64,000 nucleotides of DNA, taken from NCBI GenBank assembly GCA_029783825.1, contig JAREIK010002975.1:51417-115416 (forward strand). The letters run 5' to 3'. Positions 1-13,869 of the stretch are shown here, piece after piece; positions within the stretch are counted from its first letter, which is position 1, and each line of letters begins with the position of its first letter. A program made the position numbers and the translations under genes. The notes beneath the pieces are model-generated. The model was not told where the DNA came from and made no database searches. It saw only the letters and a program-made list of their open reading frames with translations. This DNA comes from Sapria himalayana (Eukaryota; Streptophyta; Magnoliopsida; Malpighiales; Rafflesiaceae).

Positions 1-3000
1 ATATATATATCTATTATCTATATATATATATATATATATATACTATATATAGTCTATCTGCTTTTCTTTCCATCTATCTATCATTGTGTCTATCTGTCTA
101 TATGTATAGCTATCTATCTCTCTATTTTCCTATTTATCTATCTATTTATCTATCATTTATATGTCTATTTGTATATCCATATATCTGTCAATTTGTCTAT
201 ATGTCTATGTGCTATGTATATATGTATTTATGTGTTTAAATGTAAATCTTTTTATAAATCTATAAATCTATATAACTATTTATCTATTATTTAGCTAATT
301 TTCAATCAATAAAACTATCCATCTATCTATCAGTCTATCAAATTATTTGTATTCTTTTTTAGAACACAATTTGAATATTTGGATATTGATCTATTTGCCT
401 GCTTTATATCTATATATCTATATATAGTCTATCTATATATTTATATATCTATATATCTAAATTTCTATATCTATATATTTATCTATTAGTCTATTTATCT
501 ATCTGTTTATATATCTATTTGTCTTATATCTAAATGTATATCTATCTCTTTTCTATCTTTATGTTTATCTATCTATATGTCTATATATCTATCTAACTGT
601 CCATCTATTTGTCTATTTGTCTATCTATTGTCTATCTATCTATCTATCTATTGTCTATTAGTCTATCTAAATATCTATATCTCAAATGTAACTTTTTTTT
701 ATATCTAATATCTATATAGCTTTCTATCTATTTAACTATCTATCTATATATCTAGCTATCTATCTAACTATCTATATGTCTAATGATTTATCAGTCTATT
801 TGTTTATCTATCTATCTTTTTTTCCTTTCAGCCTATCTATATATCTATCTATCTGTATATTAGTCTATCTCTCTATTTTTCTATCTATTTATCTTTCTAT
901 TTCTTTATTTTCTTATCAATCTATCTATCTTTCTGTCTATCTATCTATTTGTATATATATTCTTATGTTGGTATATCTATCTTTCTATTTAACAAAAAGT
1001 TTATTTGTTTATGACTTTATGTGTCTTTTTGTTTATTGATATATTTGTTTATCTATCTATCTATCTATATTTTAATTTATCTATATAATTATCTCTCTAT
1101 ATTTTTATTTATCTATCTAACTAACTATCTATCTATTTATTTATCTATATATTTATGTAATTGTGTATCTATCTAACTATCTATTTATCTATCTATCTAT
1201 TTCTTTATCTGTCTATTTGTCTATCTATCTATATGTCTATTTATCTATCTGATTATCTATCGATCTATAGATATTTTTATCTGTCTATTTGCTATCTATC
1301 TATCTAACTATAAGTCTATTTCTATCAATCAATCTATCTATCTATTTATTTGCCTATCTATTTATCTTTCTACCTGTCAATCTATATATATGTCTATATA
1401 TCTATATATCCATTTCTATTTCTATCTATCTGTGTGGCTTTCTATCTTTCTATCTATCTATTTGTCTATCTATCTATCTTTTTAAGTCTATCTATCTATT
1501 TATCTATCTATATGTCTGTTTGTCTATCTATCTGTCTATGTATTTATCTATCTATCTATCTATCTATATATTTATATATTTATATAACTATCTATTTGTC
1601 TATCTATCTGTATATTTGTCTTTCTGTCTATATGTTTATCTGGCTATATTTGTATATTTTCATATACCTATATCTCTATTTGTCTATATGTCTATCTATC
1701 TATATATTTATTTGTATTTATATCTATCTATGGTACATTTATATATGTATCTATCTGTCTGTCTATCTATCTTTTTTCTATTAGTCTATTAGTCTATCTA
1801 CATATCTATCTCTCTATATATTTGTCTATCTATAAATATGTCCATCTTTCTATCTATAAATACATCTACCTATTTATCTATATATCTATCTGTCTATCTG
1901 TCTATCTCTATGTCTATCTTTCTATCTATCTATCTATTTATCTAAATATCCATCTTTCTATCTATCTATTTATCTAAATATCCATCTTTCTATCTATCTG
2001 TATATCAAGCTATCTATCTATTTGGAAGTATATTTTATCTATCTATCTATCTATCAGTCTACAATTAATCTATCTATATTTTTATCTATCTATCTATTTA
2101 TCTATCTCTTTATCCATCATTATATTTGTTTATCTCTCTATTTGCTTATCTATCTATCTATCTAACTGTCACTCTCTTTATTTTACAATCTATCAATATA
2201 ATATCTGTCTATCTGTCTATCTAACTTTTTATCTGTCTATGTATTTATGTTTCTATTTGTCTATATGTCTATCTATCAATCTTCCTATCGATCAGTTTAT
2301 CTATCTATCTATTTTTCTATCTATCTATCTATCTATCTAACTATCTATCTATCTATTTGTATATATAGCTATCTGTCTTTATGTTTATTGGCTTTTTATG
2401 TATCAATCTATATGTCTCTCTCTATATATCTATGTGTCTATTGATCTATCTTTTTGTCTATCTCTATATATATATTGCCAATTTCTTATCTATTAATATG
2501 TCTATCTATCTATCTGTCTATCTATCTATTTGACTATCTATCTATCTATCTTCTATATATCTACCTATATATTTATCTACCTATCGATCTATATATATCG
2601 ATGTATCTCTCTAACTATTTATTTGTCTATCTATATATCTATCTATATGACAATCTAGCTATATGTCTATCTGTCTATATGTCTATGTATATATCTATGT
2701 GTATATTTATCTATCTATCTATTTATCTATCTATATATCTATCTATCTATTTTCTATATATCTATTTTCTATCTATATATCTATCTATCTATTTTTCAAT
2801 CAATCAATCTATCTATCTATCTATCAATATATCAGTCAATCTATTTATCTATTTGCCAATTTATCTTACTATATATCTATCAATCAATATATTTGTATAT
2901 CTAATATCTTTCTATCTATCTATTATTTATGTCTATTAATTTTTCTATGAATTTGTCTATCAATATATCTATCAATTTGTAAATCAATCTATCTATCTAT

Positions 3001-5375
3001 TTATCTATCTATCTATTTATCTATATGTCTATTAATCTGTATATCAAACAATCTATCTATCTATCTATCTATTTATCTATGTATCTATTAATCTATCTAT
3101 CAATCTATCTATATATTGATCTATCTATCTATTTATCTATCTATCTATTTAACTAATTGTCTATCTATCATTCTATATATCTATCTAACTAATTATCTAG
3201 ATATTAGTCACTCTATCTATCTATCTATCTGTCTGTCTGTCTATTTTTCTGTCTATCTATCTATCTAATATATCAAACTAACTGACTAATGAGCTGTTTA
3301 TCAAATTGTTTATCTATCTGTATATTTATCTTTCTATCTATCAAAATATTTGTATTTCTATTTATCTTTCTATCTATATTTCTATATGTTAGTATTTTTC
3401 TTTGTCTATCTATCATCTATCTATCTTTCTATTTTCTACCAATTTTCCTTTCTCTATGTATGTCAATCTATCAATCTGTTTGTCTATCTATTTCTATTTA
3501 TCTATATATATATCTGTATATCTTTCTATCTTTGTGTATGTCTATCTATCTATTTGTATGTCCATTTACCTATCTATCTATCTTTCTTTCTTTTTATCTA
3601 TCTGTCTATCTATATTTCATTATATATGTATATCTATCTATCTAGCTTTCTTTCTTTTTTTATTTCTATCTATTTAACTATCTATTTGCCTACATATCTA
3701 TATATTTATTTGGCTATCTTTGTATATGCTTATATGTCAATAATTTTATTTTCTTATGTGTTTATCTATTTATTTATATATTTAACTATAGAGATGTCTA
3801 TGAGTTTATCTATCTATATTTCTTTCTCTCTATTTGTATTTATATCTATCTATTTATCTATCTATTTGTCAAAATATATACTTACTATCCATCTATATGT
3901 ATATCTATCTATTTGTCTATCTATCTATTTTTTGTTCTATTATATATTATCTATCTATCTATTGTCTATCAATCTATCTATTAATTTGTCTATTTGTCTA
4001 TCTATCTAGTTATCAATCTAATTCACGGTCTATCAATATATCAGTTTATCTACCTATCTATCTCTCTATCTACATATCTATCTATAATTATGCCTATCTC
4101 TCTATCTGCATATCTTTCTATCTCTATATTTATCTATTTTTCTATGTGTGCACACACGCACGTGTGTGTGTGTGTCTATATATATCTATCCATCTACTTA
4201 TCTATCTATTTAACTATCTATATAGTAATCTATCTATATATTTGTATATTGATCTATCTAGCTATCTTGCTATCTAATTATCTACCAATCAATCTATCTT
4301 TGTAAGTATCTATCTATCTATATGTTAATCTATCTATCTATAATTTGTCTCTCTCTATTTGCCTATTTATCTATCTATCTATCTGTCTGTCTATCATTCT
4401 ATTTGCCTATCTATCTATATAGTTTTCTGTTAATCTGACTATCTAACTATTTGTCAATCTTTTCTTCTATTTGTCTTATATCTTTGTATCTATTTATCTA
4501 TCTATCTGTTTATCTATCTATATATTTATATGTCTATTTGCATATGTGTCTATCTTTCTATCTCCATACTTATCTATCTATCTATCTCCATATCTATCTA
4601 TCTATCTATATATCTATTTTCCTATCTATTTGTTTATCTTTATATCTATTTGTCTAATTATCTATTTATCTATCTTTCTTACTTTTTATATTTCTATTTG
4701 TATATCTATCTATTTGTCTAAATGTTTATTTGGCTATCTTTGTATCAATATATTTGTCTATCTATCTATCTATCTATCTCCATGTCTATCTATCTATCTA
4801 TCTAGCTATCTATTTGTCTATCTATATATCTATCTGTCTATTTATTTGCAATGTATCTATATGTATATCTCTCTATATGTTTATCTTTCTATCTATCTAT
4901 CTATTTGTCTATCTATCTTTCTACCTATATTAAAATCTAACTATCTATATATCTGTCTATATGTCTATCTCATTATATATCTAAGTGTCTATCTATCTAT
5001 TTGTATTTCTTTCTATAAATCTTTTTATCTGTCTGTCTAACTAACTAACTATCTGTCTATCTATATATCAATCCATCTATGAATCTATATATTTTAGATC
5101 TATTTATATGTCATTATGTTTATCTGTCTATCTATCTATCTATCTATATGCATATTTTCCCATCTATCGATCTATATATTTATTTGTATAACAATATATG
5201 TGTCTATCTATCTTTTATTTTATGTCTATCAATTAGTCTATCAATTTGCCTATTAATCTGTCTATTAATTTGTATATCAATCAATCTATCTATTTATGTG
5301 TTAATCTATCTATCTATCTATTTATCTAACTTTCTAACAATATATCTATCAATATGTCTATCAATATGTCTATCA

Positions 5376-5415
<40 letters not shown>

Positions 5416-6506
5416 CTATCTGTCTATCTATCTATATGTCTATCTATATGTCTATCTATTTGTTTATATATTTGTCTATCTATATCTCTATCTATCTATC
5501 TATATATTTTTCTATCTAACAATCTTTCTATTTATCTATCTATCTATCTATTTATCTATCTATTTTTCTATCGATCAGCCAATTATCTATCAAACTATCT
5601 ATCTATCTATCCACATATCTATAAATCTATCTATTTATCTATCCATCTATCCATCCATCTATTTATACATCTATTAATTCATCTATATATCCATCCTTCT
5701 ATCGATATATCTATCCATCTATCTACCCATCTATTTATCCATCAATCTATTTATCTATCTATACATGTATCTATTCATCTATCCATCCGTTAATTTGTCC
5801 ATCTATCCATCTATTTATCCATAAATCTATCCATCTATCTATCTCACTATCTATCTATCTATATATCAATATTTATATATATCTATCTATTTGTCTATCT
5901 ATCCATATATCTATTCATCTATCAATCCATCTATCTATTTGTCTATCTATTTATTTTTTTATATGTCATTCTATATGTCTGTCTATCTGTCTATCTATTG
6001 GTCTATTTATCTTTCTATCTATCTATCTGTCTCTATATCTACCTATATATCTATCAATCTTTTTGCCTGTCTATCTACATGTATGTTTATGTGTCTATCT
6101 TTTTATCTATCTACCTATCTATCTATCTGTATGTCTATATGTCTGTCAAAATATATATTTGTGTATCTGTCTATTCATCTATCTATATATCTATCTATCT
6201 ATATGTCTATATGTATACCTATATGTCTATTTATCTGTTGGTCTATCTGTCTATCTATAAGTCTATCTTTCTATCTAAATATCTGTCTATTTATTTTTTG
6301 TCTGTATACCTATTTATCTATTTGTCTATCTATCTATCTATATGTCTGTCTATCTATCTATTTGTTTGTCTATCTATCTATCTAACTATTTGTATTACTA
6401 AGTATCTAATAGGCTATCTATCTATACATCTATCTGTTTATATATTTGTGTATCTAACTATATATCTATTTGTCTATCTTTTGCTTATCTATCTGTCTAT
6501 TTATAT
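1..6506 (+). repeat. Degenerate TCTA/TATC (GATA) satellite, block 1
   Basis: Almost the whole block is a four-base TCTA/TATC unit with frequent variants (TCTG, TTTG, TCTT, TCAA, TATG) and short AT or GT runs, for example (GT)n near 4147-4175 and 5391-5415. The unit has no stop on the plus strand in any frame, because twelve bases read Ser-Ile-Tyr-Leu in every phase. The complementary strand has TAG every twelve bases. This explains the many long plus-strand open frames, which are not genes. A 40-base tandem duplication is visible near 1925-2000. The array ends abruptly at a CACTA-type transposon end at 6507. Confidence 0.95.
5630..5860 (+). repeat. ATCC-rich subfamily inside GATA block 1
   Basis: Here the unit shifts from TCTA to mixed ATCC/TCTA (runs such as ccatctatccatccatc) over roughly 230 bases, then returns to ordinary TCTA. 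This looks like a locally amplified variant. It has no coding meaning. Confidence 0.7.
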
Positions 6507-7345
6507 CACTATAAAAAAATATTAATCTAGCTAGGAAAATTTAGCTAGGGAATAATCCCTTGCTAAATAGCGAGGGATTAGCTAGGTAATAGCAAGAGAT
6601 TTTTGATTTTACATTGAAATAAATACTATCAATGGATTAGTGAAGAATTAGCAATGGATTACCAACGATAATATATGATTGAAAATTTTTCATCGCTAAT
6701 ATTTTCATAGATTTCGTCCAAAAAACTGAGAAAATTAGTGACGGATTTAGAGATAGAATTTCTTTATCTAATTAAACCATGAATTTAGAGATGGATTTTT
6801 CAGTAGAATTTCTCTTGCTAATTATATCGATATAAATTCTGTCGCTAATATTTTCTTAGATTTTTGCTGAAAAAAACTAGAATTTAGAGATAATTTAGCG
6901 ATAGAAATTTCCTAGAAATTAAACTAGGAATTATGCGATGGATTTAGCGATGAAATTTTCCTAGCTAATTATATCAAGATAAATTCCACCACCAACACCA
7001 CCATAGATTATCGGACAAAAAAATAGGGAATTTAGCCATGGATTTAGCAATGGAATTTCCCTATCTAATTATATCGAGATAAATTTCATCACTAATATTT
7101 TCGTAGATTTCCATGCAAAGAAAACTAAGAATTTAGCAACGAATATAGAGACAGATTTTCCCTAGCTAATTATATCGAGACAAAATCCATCGCTAAATAA
7201 TTATCTGAATTTTATTTTACTATTTTATATTTTATTGCAACTGATTATTTCTTAAATTTTATTTTTCACAAAAAATACCATTTAGTTAGGGATTTTTCCC
7301 TAGCTATTTGCACTGGGAATAATTTTCATCTCTAATTTTTAATGA
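6507..7345 (+). mobile_element. CACTA-type transposon left end with subterminal repeats
   Basis: The GATA array stops at CACTATAAAAAAATATT (CACTA at 6507-6511), followed by dense copies of a short motif around tagctaggga, gctaattt and agcaatggatt in both orientations out to about 7345. A CACTA terminus plus subterminal short repeats in both orientations is the hallmark of plant CACTA (En/Spm) elements. Similar subterminal sequence occurs at 31400-31675 and 63450-64000, in the orientation expected for right ends. No matching right terminus is visible before the next GATA block at 15243, so this copy is truncated there or belongs to a larger composite. Confidence 0.75.
6690..7190 (+). repeat. 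Tandem units inside the subterminal region
   Basis: A unit containing ttcctagctaattatatcgagataaattc, then cgctaatattttcgtagatttc, then a gatttagcgatgg-type segment recurs. The anchor attatatc starts at 6821, 6967, 7068 and 7169, giving spacings of 146, 101 and 101 bases. The units are diverged. Confidence 0.7.
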
Positions 7346-7379
7346 TTTAATTTTTTTTAATTTATTATTTGTTTTAATA

Positions 7380-9100
7380 TTTTATTTAATTTTGTTTATA
7401 AAATGTATGTCATGGTCTCTAGATGAGTGATCCTTGAAATACACATTCTCCTCATAAAATTATAGAAATTGGATACTATAAATAAATAATTTAAAAAATA
7501 TAAAAATACAAAAAACAAATTATATTAATAAGGATGAGAATAATTATTTTTATGATTATAAAATTTTAAAAATTTTTAAAATCTTTAATTAATTCTATAA
7601 TTAATTATCGAATATAAAATAATTATTTTAATAATTATTAATTATAGAATATGTTTAAGAAATTTCTAAAAAATTTGTATTAAAGTAACATTAAATAATT
7701 AATTCTATAATTATAAAAATTTTTAAAAATACTTTAAAAAATAAATGTACATACATTAAAATTTCTACTAATATAAAGATATAATAATTTATTGTATAAT
7801 TAAATAGAAATTATATACAAAAATATCTAAATTGATGAATAAAATAGTAAATATTAATATTATTATAAGTATAAAAAAAATTTTATGAATATAGGAAACT
7901 TTTAAAAAATAATTAATACTAAATTTGAAAATCTTGAATTATAATAAAAATTTAAATTTTTTCATTAAATTTAAAAGAAAATAAAAATGTTATTTAAAAA
8001 TAAAAATATAGATGTTTTCTACTACTAAAATTTATAAGAATTAAACAATTGAGTAATATTTTTACTTTTAGTTTTTAATATTTAGTCTTTATTAAAATAT
8101 TAATTATAATTTTTTTAATTATCTTCTCACTTTAAGTAATTTTTAGAATTTTAAAAATTATATATTATATCAATTAATAAGAAATTTTATGTTTTTAAAA
8201 ATTATCTTCATAAAAATTAATATGAATTCTTAAAAATTTATAACCATAAAATATATATATTTATATATTTTTTAACATAAAGAGTGTTTATAACTTTTAG
8301 GAGAGTGGCTTGAAGAATAATCATATTTTTGCCTTGCTATATGAAATTTGCAAATTTTGTAGCCATTTAATTTTTTTTTCCAGTTGGAAGTCTAAACATC
8401 AATTTTTTGAAGTTGTTTATATATTTATTATTTAATAAATTTATAATAAAAAATAATAAGGTGTTTGTTTTTCATGTGTGACTTACTACACACATATGAA
8501 CTTGTTTAAACTAATTTGATAAAAAAAATATGAGTCTTTATGTTGTTTATATTTTTATTGTTTATTTAATGTTTTGATAATTAAAAATAAAAACATTTTC
8601 GCAATTTTACTAATTCAAGAATGCTTTTTTGTTGTCCAAGAGATAACTCTTACTCTCTCCAAATGCTCCACCAATCTCTCTCGACCCCGATACAGCATGA
8701 CCTAATAGTAGAGTAAGTGATAATTCCTTCAATACGTGAGTTTCTTATTGATTTTAAGTATGTTTTCTATCCTAACTCTTCATCGTTTATCTTAATGCCA
8801 AAGAGTGTGTTTGGATTCTACTTTTTTTTTGAATTCTTTCTTCTACCCTCACTATTACCATATATTATGCACAATACTTCATTAATCACCATGGTATGTT
8901 TGGATTACTTATACACACTAATTCGTATACATACTTAATGCATGTGTGATATAATTCATTCTCATTGTGTGGATGTTGATGTTGCTTAGTAGGTATGGTA
9001 TGCATGCTTGATATCCATGTTTTTTGCCACTCAAACAAGCTTGTGATTTTGGATTTCAATCATGAAATGGGTGTTAGTGTTTTTGGCAAGTTGTGTGTAT
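7380..9100 (+). repeat. Transposon module M2, copy in segment D
   Basis: This AT-rich segment aligns by eye with 47400-48660 (same orientation) and with the reverse complement of 19900-20300 and 20930-21890. Shared landmarks are aggaaacttttaaaaaata near 7894, cataaagagtgtttataacttttaggag near 8276, and a better conserved block at about 8640-8800 (ctctctcgaccccgatac, then ttctatcctaactcttcatc). No gene was recognised. The short open frame at 8717-8938 is not conserved as a protein in the other copies. Confidence 0.65.
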
Positions 9101-9199
9101 AAAACAACATATTTAATATTTGCATAAAAAATTATGTTAATATGATGATCCCAAGATTAATAACACATTAATATGTATAAGTGTATTTAACTAATGGAT

Positions 9200-9900
9200 A
9201 ATTATAAAAATAGTATACATATCTATATATAAATATAACAACATATATTTAATATACATACATACATACATATATATGAATATATATATATATATATATA
9301 CCTATATTTAAATGTATTTAACATATGTATGTCCACATATAACTAGATATAAATGCATTTATCTACATCAATACCTATACATAACTATATGTCTAAATAT
9401 ATATAATTACATGAAAAACTATATTTAACTACATCTACAACATGTATAACAACATATATGTAGCTATATGTTTAACTATATGTGTTTAACTATTTATAAA
9501 TATTTGTATAACTATATATAACTTTTCATAATTATATTTATCTATATCTGTAATTATGTATACTATTTTTATAACTATATATAACTATTTTTTTAACTAT
9601 ATACTATTTTATAACTACTTGTATAATTCTATATAACTATTTTTTTAACAAAATATACCATATGTATAATAATATATAACTATATATAATTGTATTTTAC
9701 TATATGTATAACTATAAAAATATTATATATAACTATATCTTTAACTACATTACATATTTATAACTATATGTATGATTAAATATAATTATATATAAATCTA
9801 TTTATAACTAAATATACTATAAGTATATGAACATATAACTATAAATAATTGTCTTTTACTATATGTATAATTATAAAAACATTATAAATAACTATAATAA
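9200..9900 (+). repeat. TATAACTATA-type degenerate array 1
   Basis: This is a loose tandem array of units such as tataactatatgtataac and aactatttttataac, with essentially no other sequence. Related arrays lie at 12170-12710, 50490-51480 and 52600-52900 (same strand) and, reverse-complemented, at 26255-27185 and 28015-28525. Confidence 0.8.
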
Positions 9901-12170
9901 TTTTCATTATTTTCAATCCTAGGCAATAGTACCAAAAACATATTTATTATTTCTAACGGTAATGTTAAATTTAAAAATATCACACAAGTGTACATGGTCA
10001 ATAAATAATGTAAAAGAAAAAACTAATATCAGCTAAGTAATTAAAAATGTTAAATGTAAGCAAGTAAAAATGAAGTTATGAACAACAAAAAAATTCTAGG
10101 ATATAACAAAAGTAACAAATAAGGTAATAAGGAAATCACATTTTTATAATTGACTATACTATAATTGATGATTTTCTTTAAGTTGTTTCTTCAATTATAT
10201 TAGTTAAAATTCCCAATAAACCATATTTCAAACTTCACATGCATTTTTTTAAGTCTAACATGCTTTTCAAATTTATATCTAAATTAAATAGATTACTTTA
10301 CGAATATAGTAAAAACAACATGATAAGATATATGTCCTTTAGGATTTGCAAAATTATAAAATTATATTCTTATATTACTTATAAATCAATAATATTAACT
10401 TTAGAATAAAATTATTAAATAAACATCAACCAACTTTGATCTACAAATTTAACCTTTCAAGAAATATATTAGTATTATATTGTATTAATATTGGCCAAAT
10501 AAAAGCAAAAAATTAATAATAAAAATAATTCAATGAATGAAATTTTTTTTCTAAAAGATATCTATTAAAATGCACATCTTAAAATTTAAACTAACCCTAG
10601 CATAAATGAATTTAGCCTATTTTTAGATTTATGTTGATGTAAGTTTTTGTCTGACAAAAATAATTAAATGACAAAAATATTACAAAGCATTCTAATTATT
10701 AACAAGAAAAGAAATAAATATAGAAAAGAAAACTCCAATATGCATGAGTTAGTTTGTGAGCTACATCTTTTTCATTACAACTCATCTTTGTAACCTCTTT
10801 TGTATATTTTTATCTATAGCTTATTACTTTCTTTCTTTGCATACAATGTTTGTATCTTCTACAGCTTATCATTTTCAAAAACTACCATAAGTTTTCGAAA
10901 ACTCTTCTACGTGTTTTCCTCTCATGGAATTCTGTAGTTAAGACTTTTTATGTTTTTTCAAAAAGTAGTTTTTGAATCTTCTCTTTTTCTCATTGGTTCT
11001 TGCCAAAAACTCTCCCATAGGCTGAACTTCATTTGAACTTGTTCTTGGTTGTGTATACTATAACAAAACATAGAGGTGAAAAGAGGAACTCTATTAGATA
11101 TTAATTGGTTGTGTATACTCCATGCATTCTCATAATCTCTTTATATATATATATATATATATATATATCTATCTATCTATATATAGAAGCCGATTGATTT
11201 ATGGAAAACATTACTTTGGTAGGTATAAAATGAGCTAATTTGGTCAATCAATTAATAATTATCCAATTAATATTATTACCTTTTAGGTTCTTGAAAATCT
11301 CATCACAAAGTCAATGATAATATGCTACAAATTATTATATATTGGGAATTGTTATTATCACATATTTGGTTTTTTTATTATCATTCCATAACTTAAAACA
11401 ATTAGCACTATCTTATTTAAAATTGCATATAGAATGAATCATTCATTATCTTTAATTATGATTCCATTCCCATTATATAAAATTTTCTTGTGATAACAAG
11501 TTAACAAATAGGTATAAGAAGAATGGTTTTGCATCAATAATCAATTGTTTTGTGATAAAAAGTTAACAAATATGTATAAAAACTTAATAAATTTTTCTAG
11601 TGATAGCAAGTTAACAAAGAGGTATGAGAACAAAGGTTAAAATTTTTCAAACATAATTCTCATAATAATAAATTATCAATGGTTTTGCATCAATTTGGTG
11701 AGTATGCTAATTATATTAATCTACTAGGATATGAAGAAAATTTAACAACTTTAATTGTAGTGTGTTTGTGTCCATATTTAGAAGAAAACAAACAACTTCA
11801 TATTGAATATAAAAACAACCAAAAAAAATAATAGAGATCAAGGCTCAGATAATGCTCTAGGAATAACATTCATCCAAGAATCATTTTCAAGACACATAAA
11901 AAAACATACATGAAGTACTTTTTGAAAAACCCAAATTTCAAGAAGAACAATGGTTTAAAAAGTTTTGATCATTTGTTTCACTTGACATTTAATTGAGTGT
12001 TCATACTTAATATTCTTTTGGTGAATGAATTTGTATCATAATAGTTATTTTTTAGAGTTAAGAGAAAATTTATTAGTTTGTTTAAAGAACACTTAAAGTG
12101 AAGAGTAAAAGAGTTATATGTAATATGGGGTTTGATTTGCAGAATTTATTGGAATTCAATTCTAGGAACT
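9900..12170. other. AT-rich spacer with possible LTR-element traces
   Basis: I see no gene. Two weak retroelement hints are present. Near 9915, caatcctaggcaatagtaccaaaaac resembles a decayed copy of the plant LTR-element motif whose intact form reads ccggcaacggcgccaaaa. Near 11845, aaggctcagataatgctct resembles the reverse complement of a primer-binding site for initiator tRNA-Met, next to a possible LTR edge at 11870. A short repeat, gtgataacaagttaacaaataggtat, recurs near 11490, 11552 and 11599. A small (AT)n run followed by TCTA units lies near 11145-11185. Confidence 0.4.
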
Positions 12171-12710
12171 ATATATAAATATTTGTATAACTATATAAAA
12201 CTCTATTTAATTAAATATAACTATATTTGTAACTATGTATTATAAGTAAACATTTATGTAAATCTATATACTTGTTTTTGCCTTTGTATATATTTATGTA
12301 CAATACTTATAACTACTTATATGAATATATCTATATATAACTATATGTTTAACTATATATAACTATTTATACCTATATATACTATATGTATAATAACATA
12401 TAACTATAAATAATTATATCATACTATATGTATAACTAGAAAAATTTTATGCATAACTATATTTAAATATATAATTTACAACATATATTTTATATACATC
12501 TTTATGTAATAATAAATAAAAATATATTTTACTATATCTATACCTATACATAACTATATGTATAAATATATTAAATTATATGAAAAAATATATATACCTA
12601 CATGTATAAATATGATTTTAACTATATTTGTAACTATATGTATAACCACATGTAATTATATTTATAATTACATGTATAACAACATACAACATTATGCTTA
12701 ACTATATGTA
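12170..12710 (+). repeat. TATAACTATA-type degenerate array 2
   Basis: The array has the same unit style as 9200-9900. It also shares longer strings with 50600-51400, such as cctacatgtataaatat and accacatgtaattatatttataattacatgtataac, so the two arrays are copies of one longer repeat and did not arise as independent microsatellites. Confidence 0.75.
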
Positions 12711-13260
12711 TATAACGAGTCGAATTTCTAAGCCATATAAACAAAATTATTTAGTTAAACTTATCAAGGAATGTGTATAATGGTGTGTCCTTATAGAATG
12801 GTCAATGTGGATTGAGATATCACAATATCAGCTGCTCCCATATAAAAATGAAATAAAAGGGATAATATTATACAATAAAGAAAATGTATACCTATCAGAA
12901 TCATAATATATATATATATAAACAAAAACACACACACACTTGGAAACATGAATGGAGTACTCTTATATATTATGGGCACTCTTAATGCATAATACAATAA
13001 AATAAAATAAAATAAGGTAACTCAACAAAATCGACTGCTTCTCATTTACTTATGTTAGATATTTTTAGAGTTAATTATTCTATTATTGATTTAATTATCA
13101 TAATTTTATTCTTCAAACAAATACATCTGCATATAAATGATATCAAAATGTGCAATGAGTCATTGTATGAAATGGAAAATTCCAACGTTTAACTGCATTT
13201 TACTGTGGGATACATATTCTTGGAAAGCTTTTGTCCAAATATTAATTTGTAAATGTGCAG

Positions 13261-13865
13261 GCATGTGGTGCTAAATACATTATCAAAAAGGATTTGCTAG
13301 ATGACATAGTTTTTGATGATGTTGTCGTTTCCCTAGATGACCTTACTAGAAGAGTATCCTACAATATGCTCCTTGAATCCTTTCTTTTATTTATTATTTT
13401 TTACTTTAAATAATCTTCCTTGTTTCATGTTTCAAAAATTTTATGCTATTTAGATTCTAGATCGAGTTTCTTTTCCTCTAATCTATGCATGTTCTTACTG
13501 TTTAGGGGGTAGTTTCAGATTTTCTAACTTCCAAGAAGGATTTCAAAACATTCAAGGATAATCTTGTATTATTTTGGGACAATTTAGTAGTAGAATCTCA
13601 GGATGAGCCATTATTTGTTAAGGGTTTATTTGAATAGTGTATGGATTATTTAATAGCACTGTCATGGTAAATGGTATTGTAAATGGTATTTCAACCATTG
13701 TGTAGTATATACATACATACTAAATTTGATGCCATGCTCTCTAAGAAATTAGACTATTTTTTTATTTCTGTTTGAATTTGATGCTTGCTTGATGATGCCA
13801 CAAGATAAAACAGGCAAAACAAATTAAAAAGCCAATGCTGAAGAAACTGATTGACCCATAAAAAG
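13261..13865 (+). pseudogene. SCC3: Cohesin subunit SCC3/SA (STAG) gene fragment with intron
   Basis: SCC3 is the HEAT-repeat subunit of the cohesin ring that holds sister chromatids together in the nucleus. Exon a (13261-13353) follows an acceptor tgtgcag and reads ACGAKYIIKKDLL, then DDVVVSLDDLTRR. An intron follows (gtatcc at 13354 to tttag at 13505). Exon b (13506-13666) reads SKKDFKTFKDNLVLFWDNLV, then ESQDEPLF and, after a nonsense TAG where a Lys codon is expected, CMDYLIALS, ending on a good donor (tg|gtaaat). A degenerate third piece (about 13815-13865) keeps part of the next SCC3 exon (NAE..TD*P). These strings match plant SCC3 as I know the family, in order and with plausible splice sites. 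Only a small internal part of the protein, which is roughly 1,100 residues long, is present. The stop and missing ends make it a pseudogene. Because the intron is kept, capture was at DNA level. About 13040-13260 may be upstream intron. Confidence 0.75.
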
Positions 13866-13869
13866 GTAA

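Noticed and set aside
4140..4175. GT-rich stretches in the GATA arrays as telomere-like or regulatory repeats
   Set aside because: Plain dinucleotide runs; no telomeric unit (TTTAGGG) was seen.
1..6506. GATA array as a CRISPR-like or VNTR structure
   Set aside because: No spacer/repeat alternation; simple four-base satellite with point variants.
776..6525. Many long open frames rich in Ser-Ile-Tyr-Leu (also 15222-19425 and 32668-43036)
   Set aside because: They are translations of TCTA repeats, which have no stop in any plus-strand frame. The frames overlap in all three phases and carry no domain or gene context.
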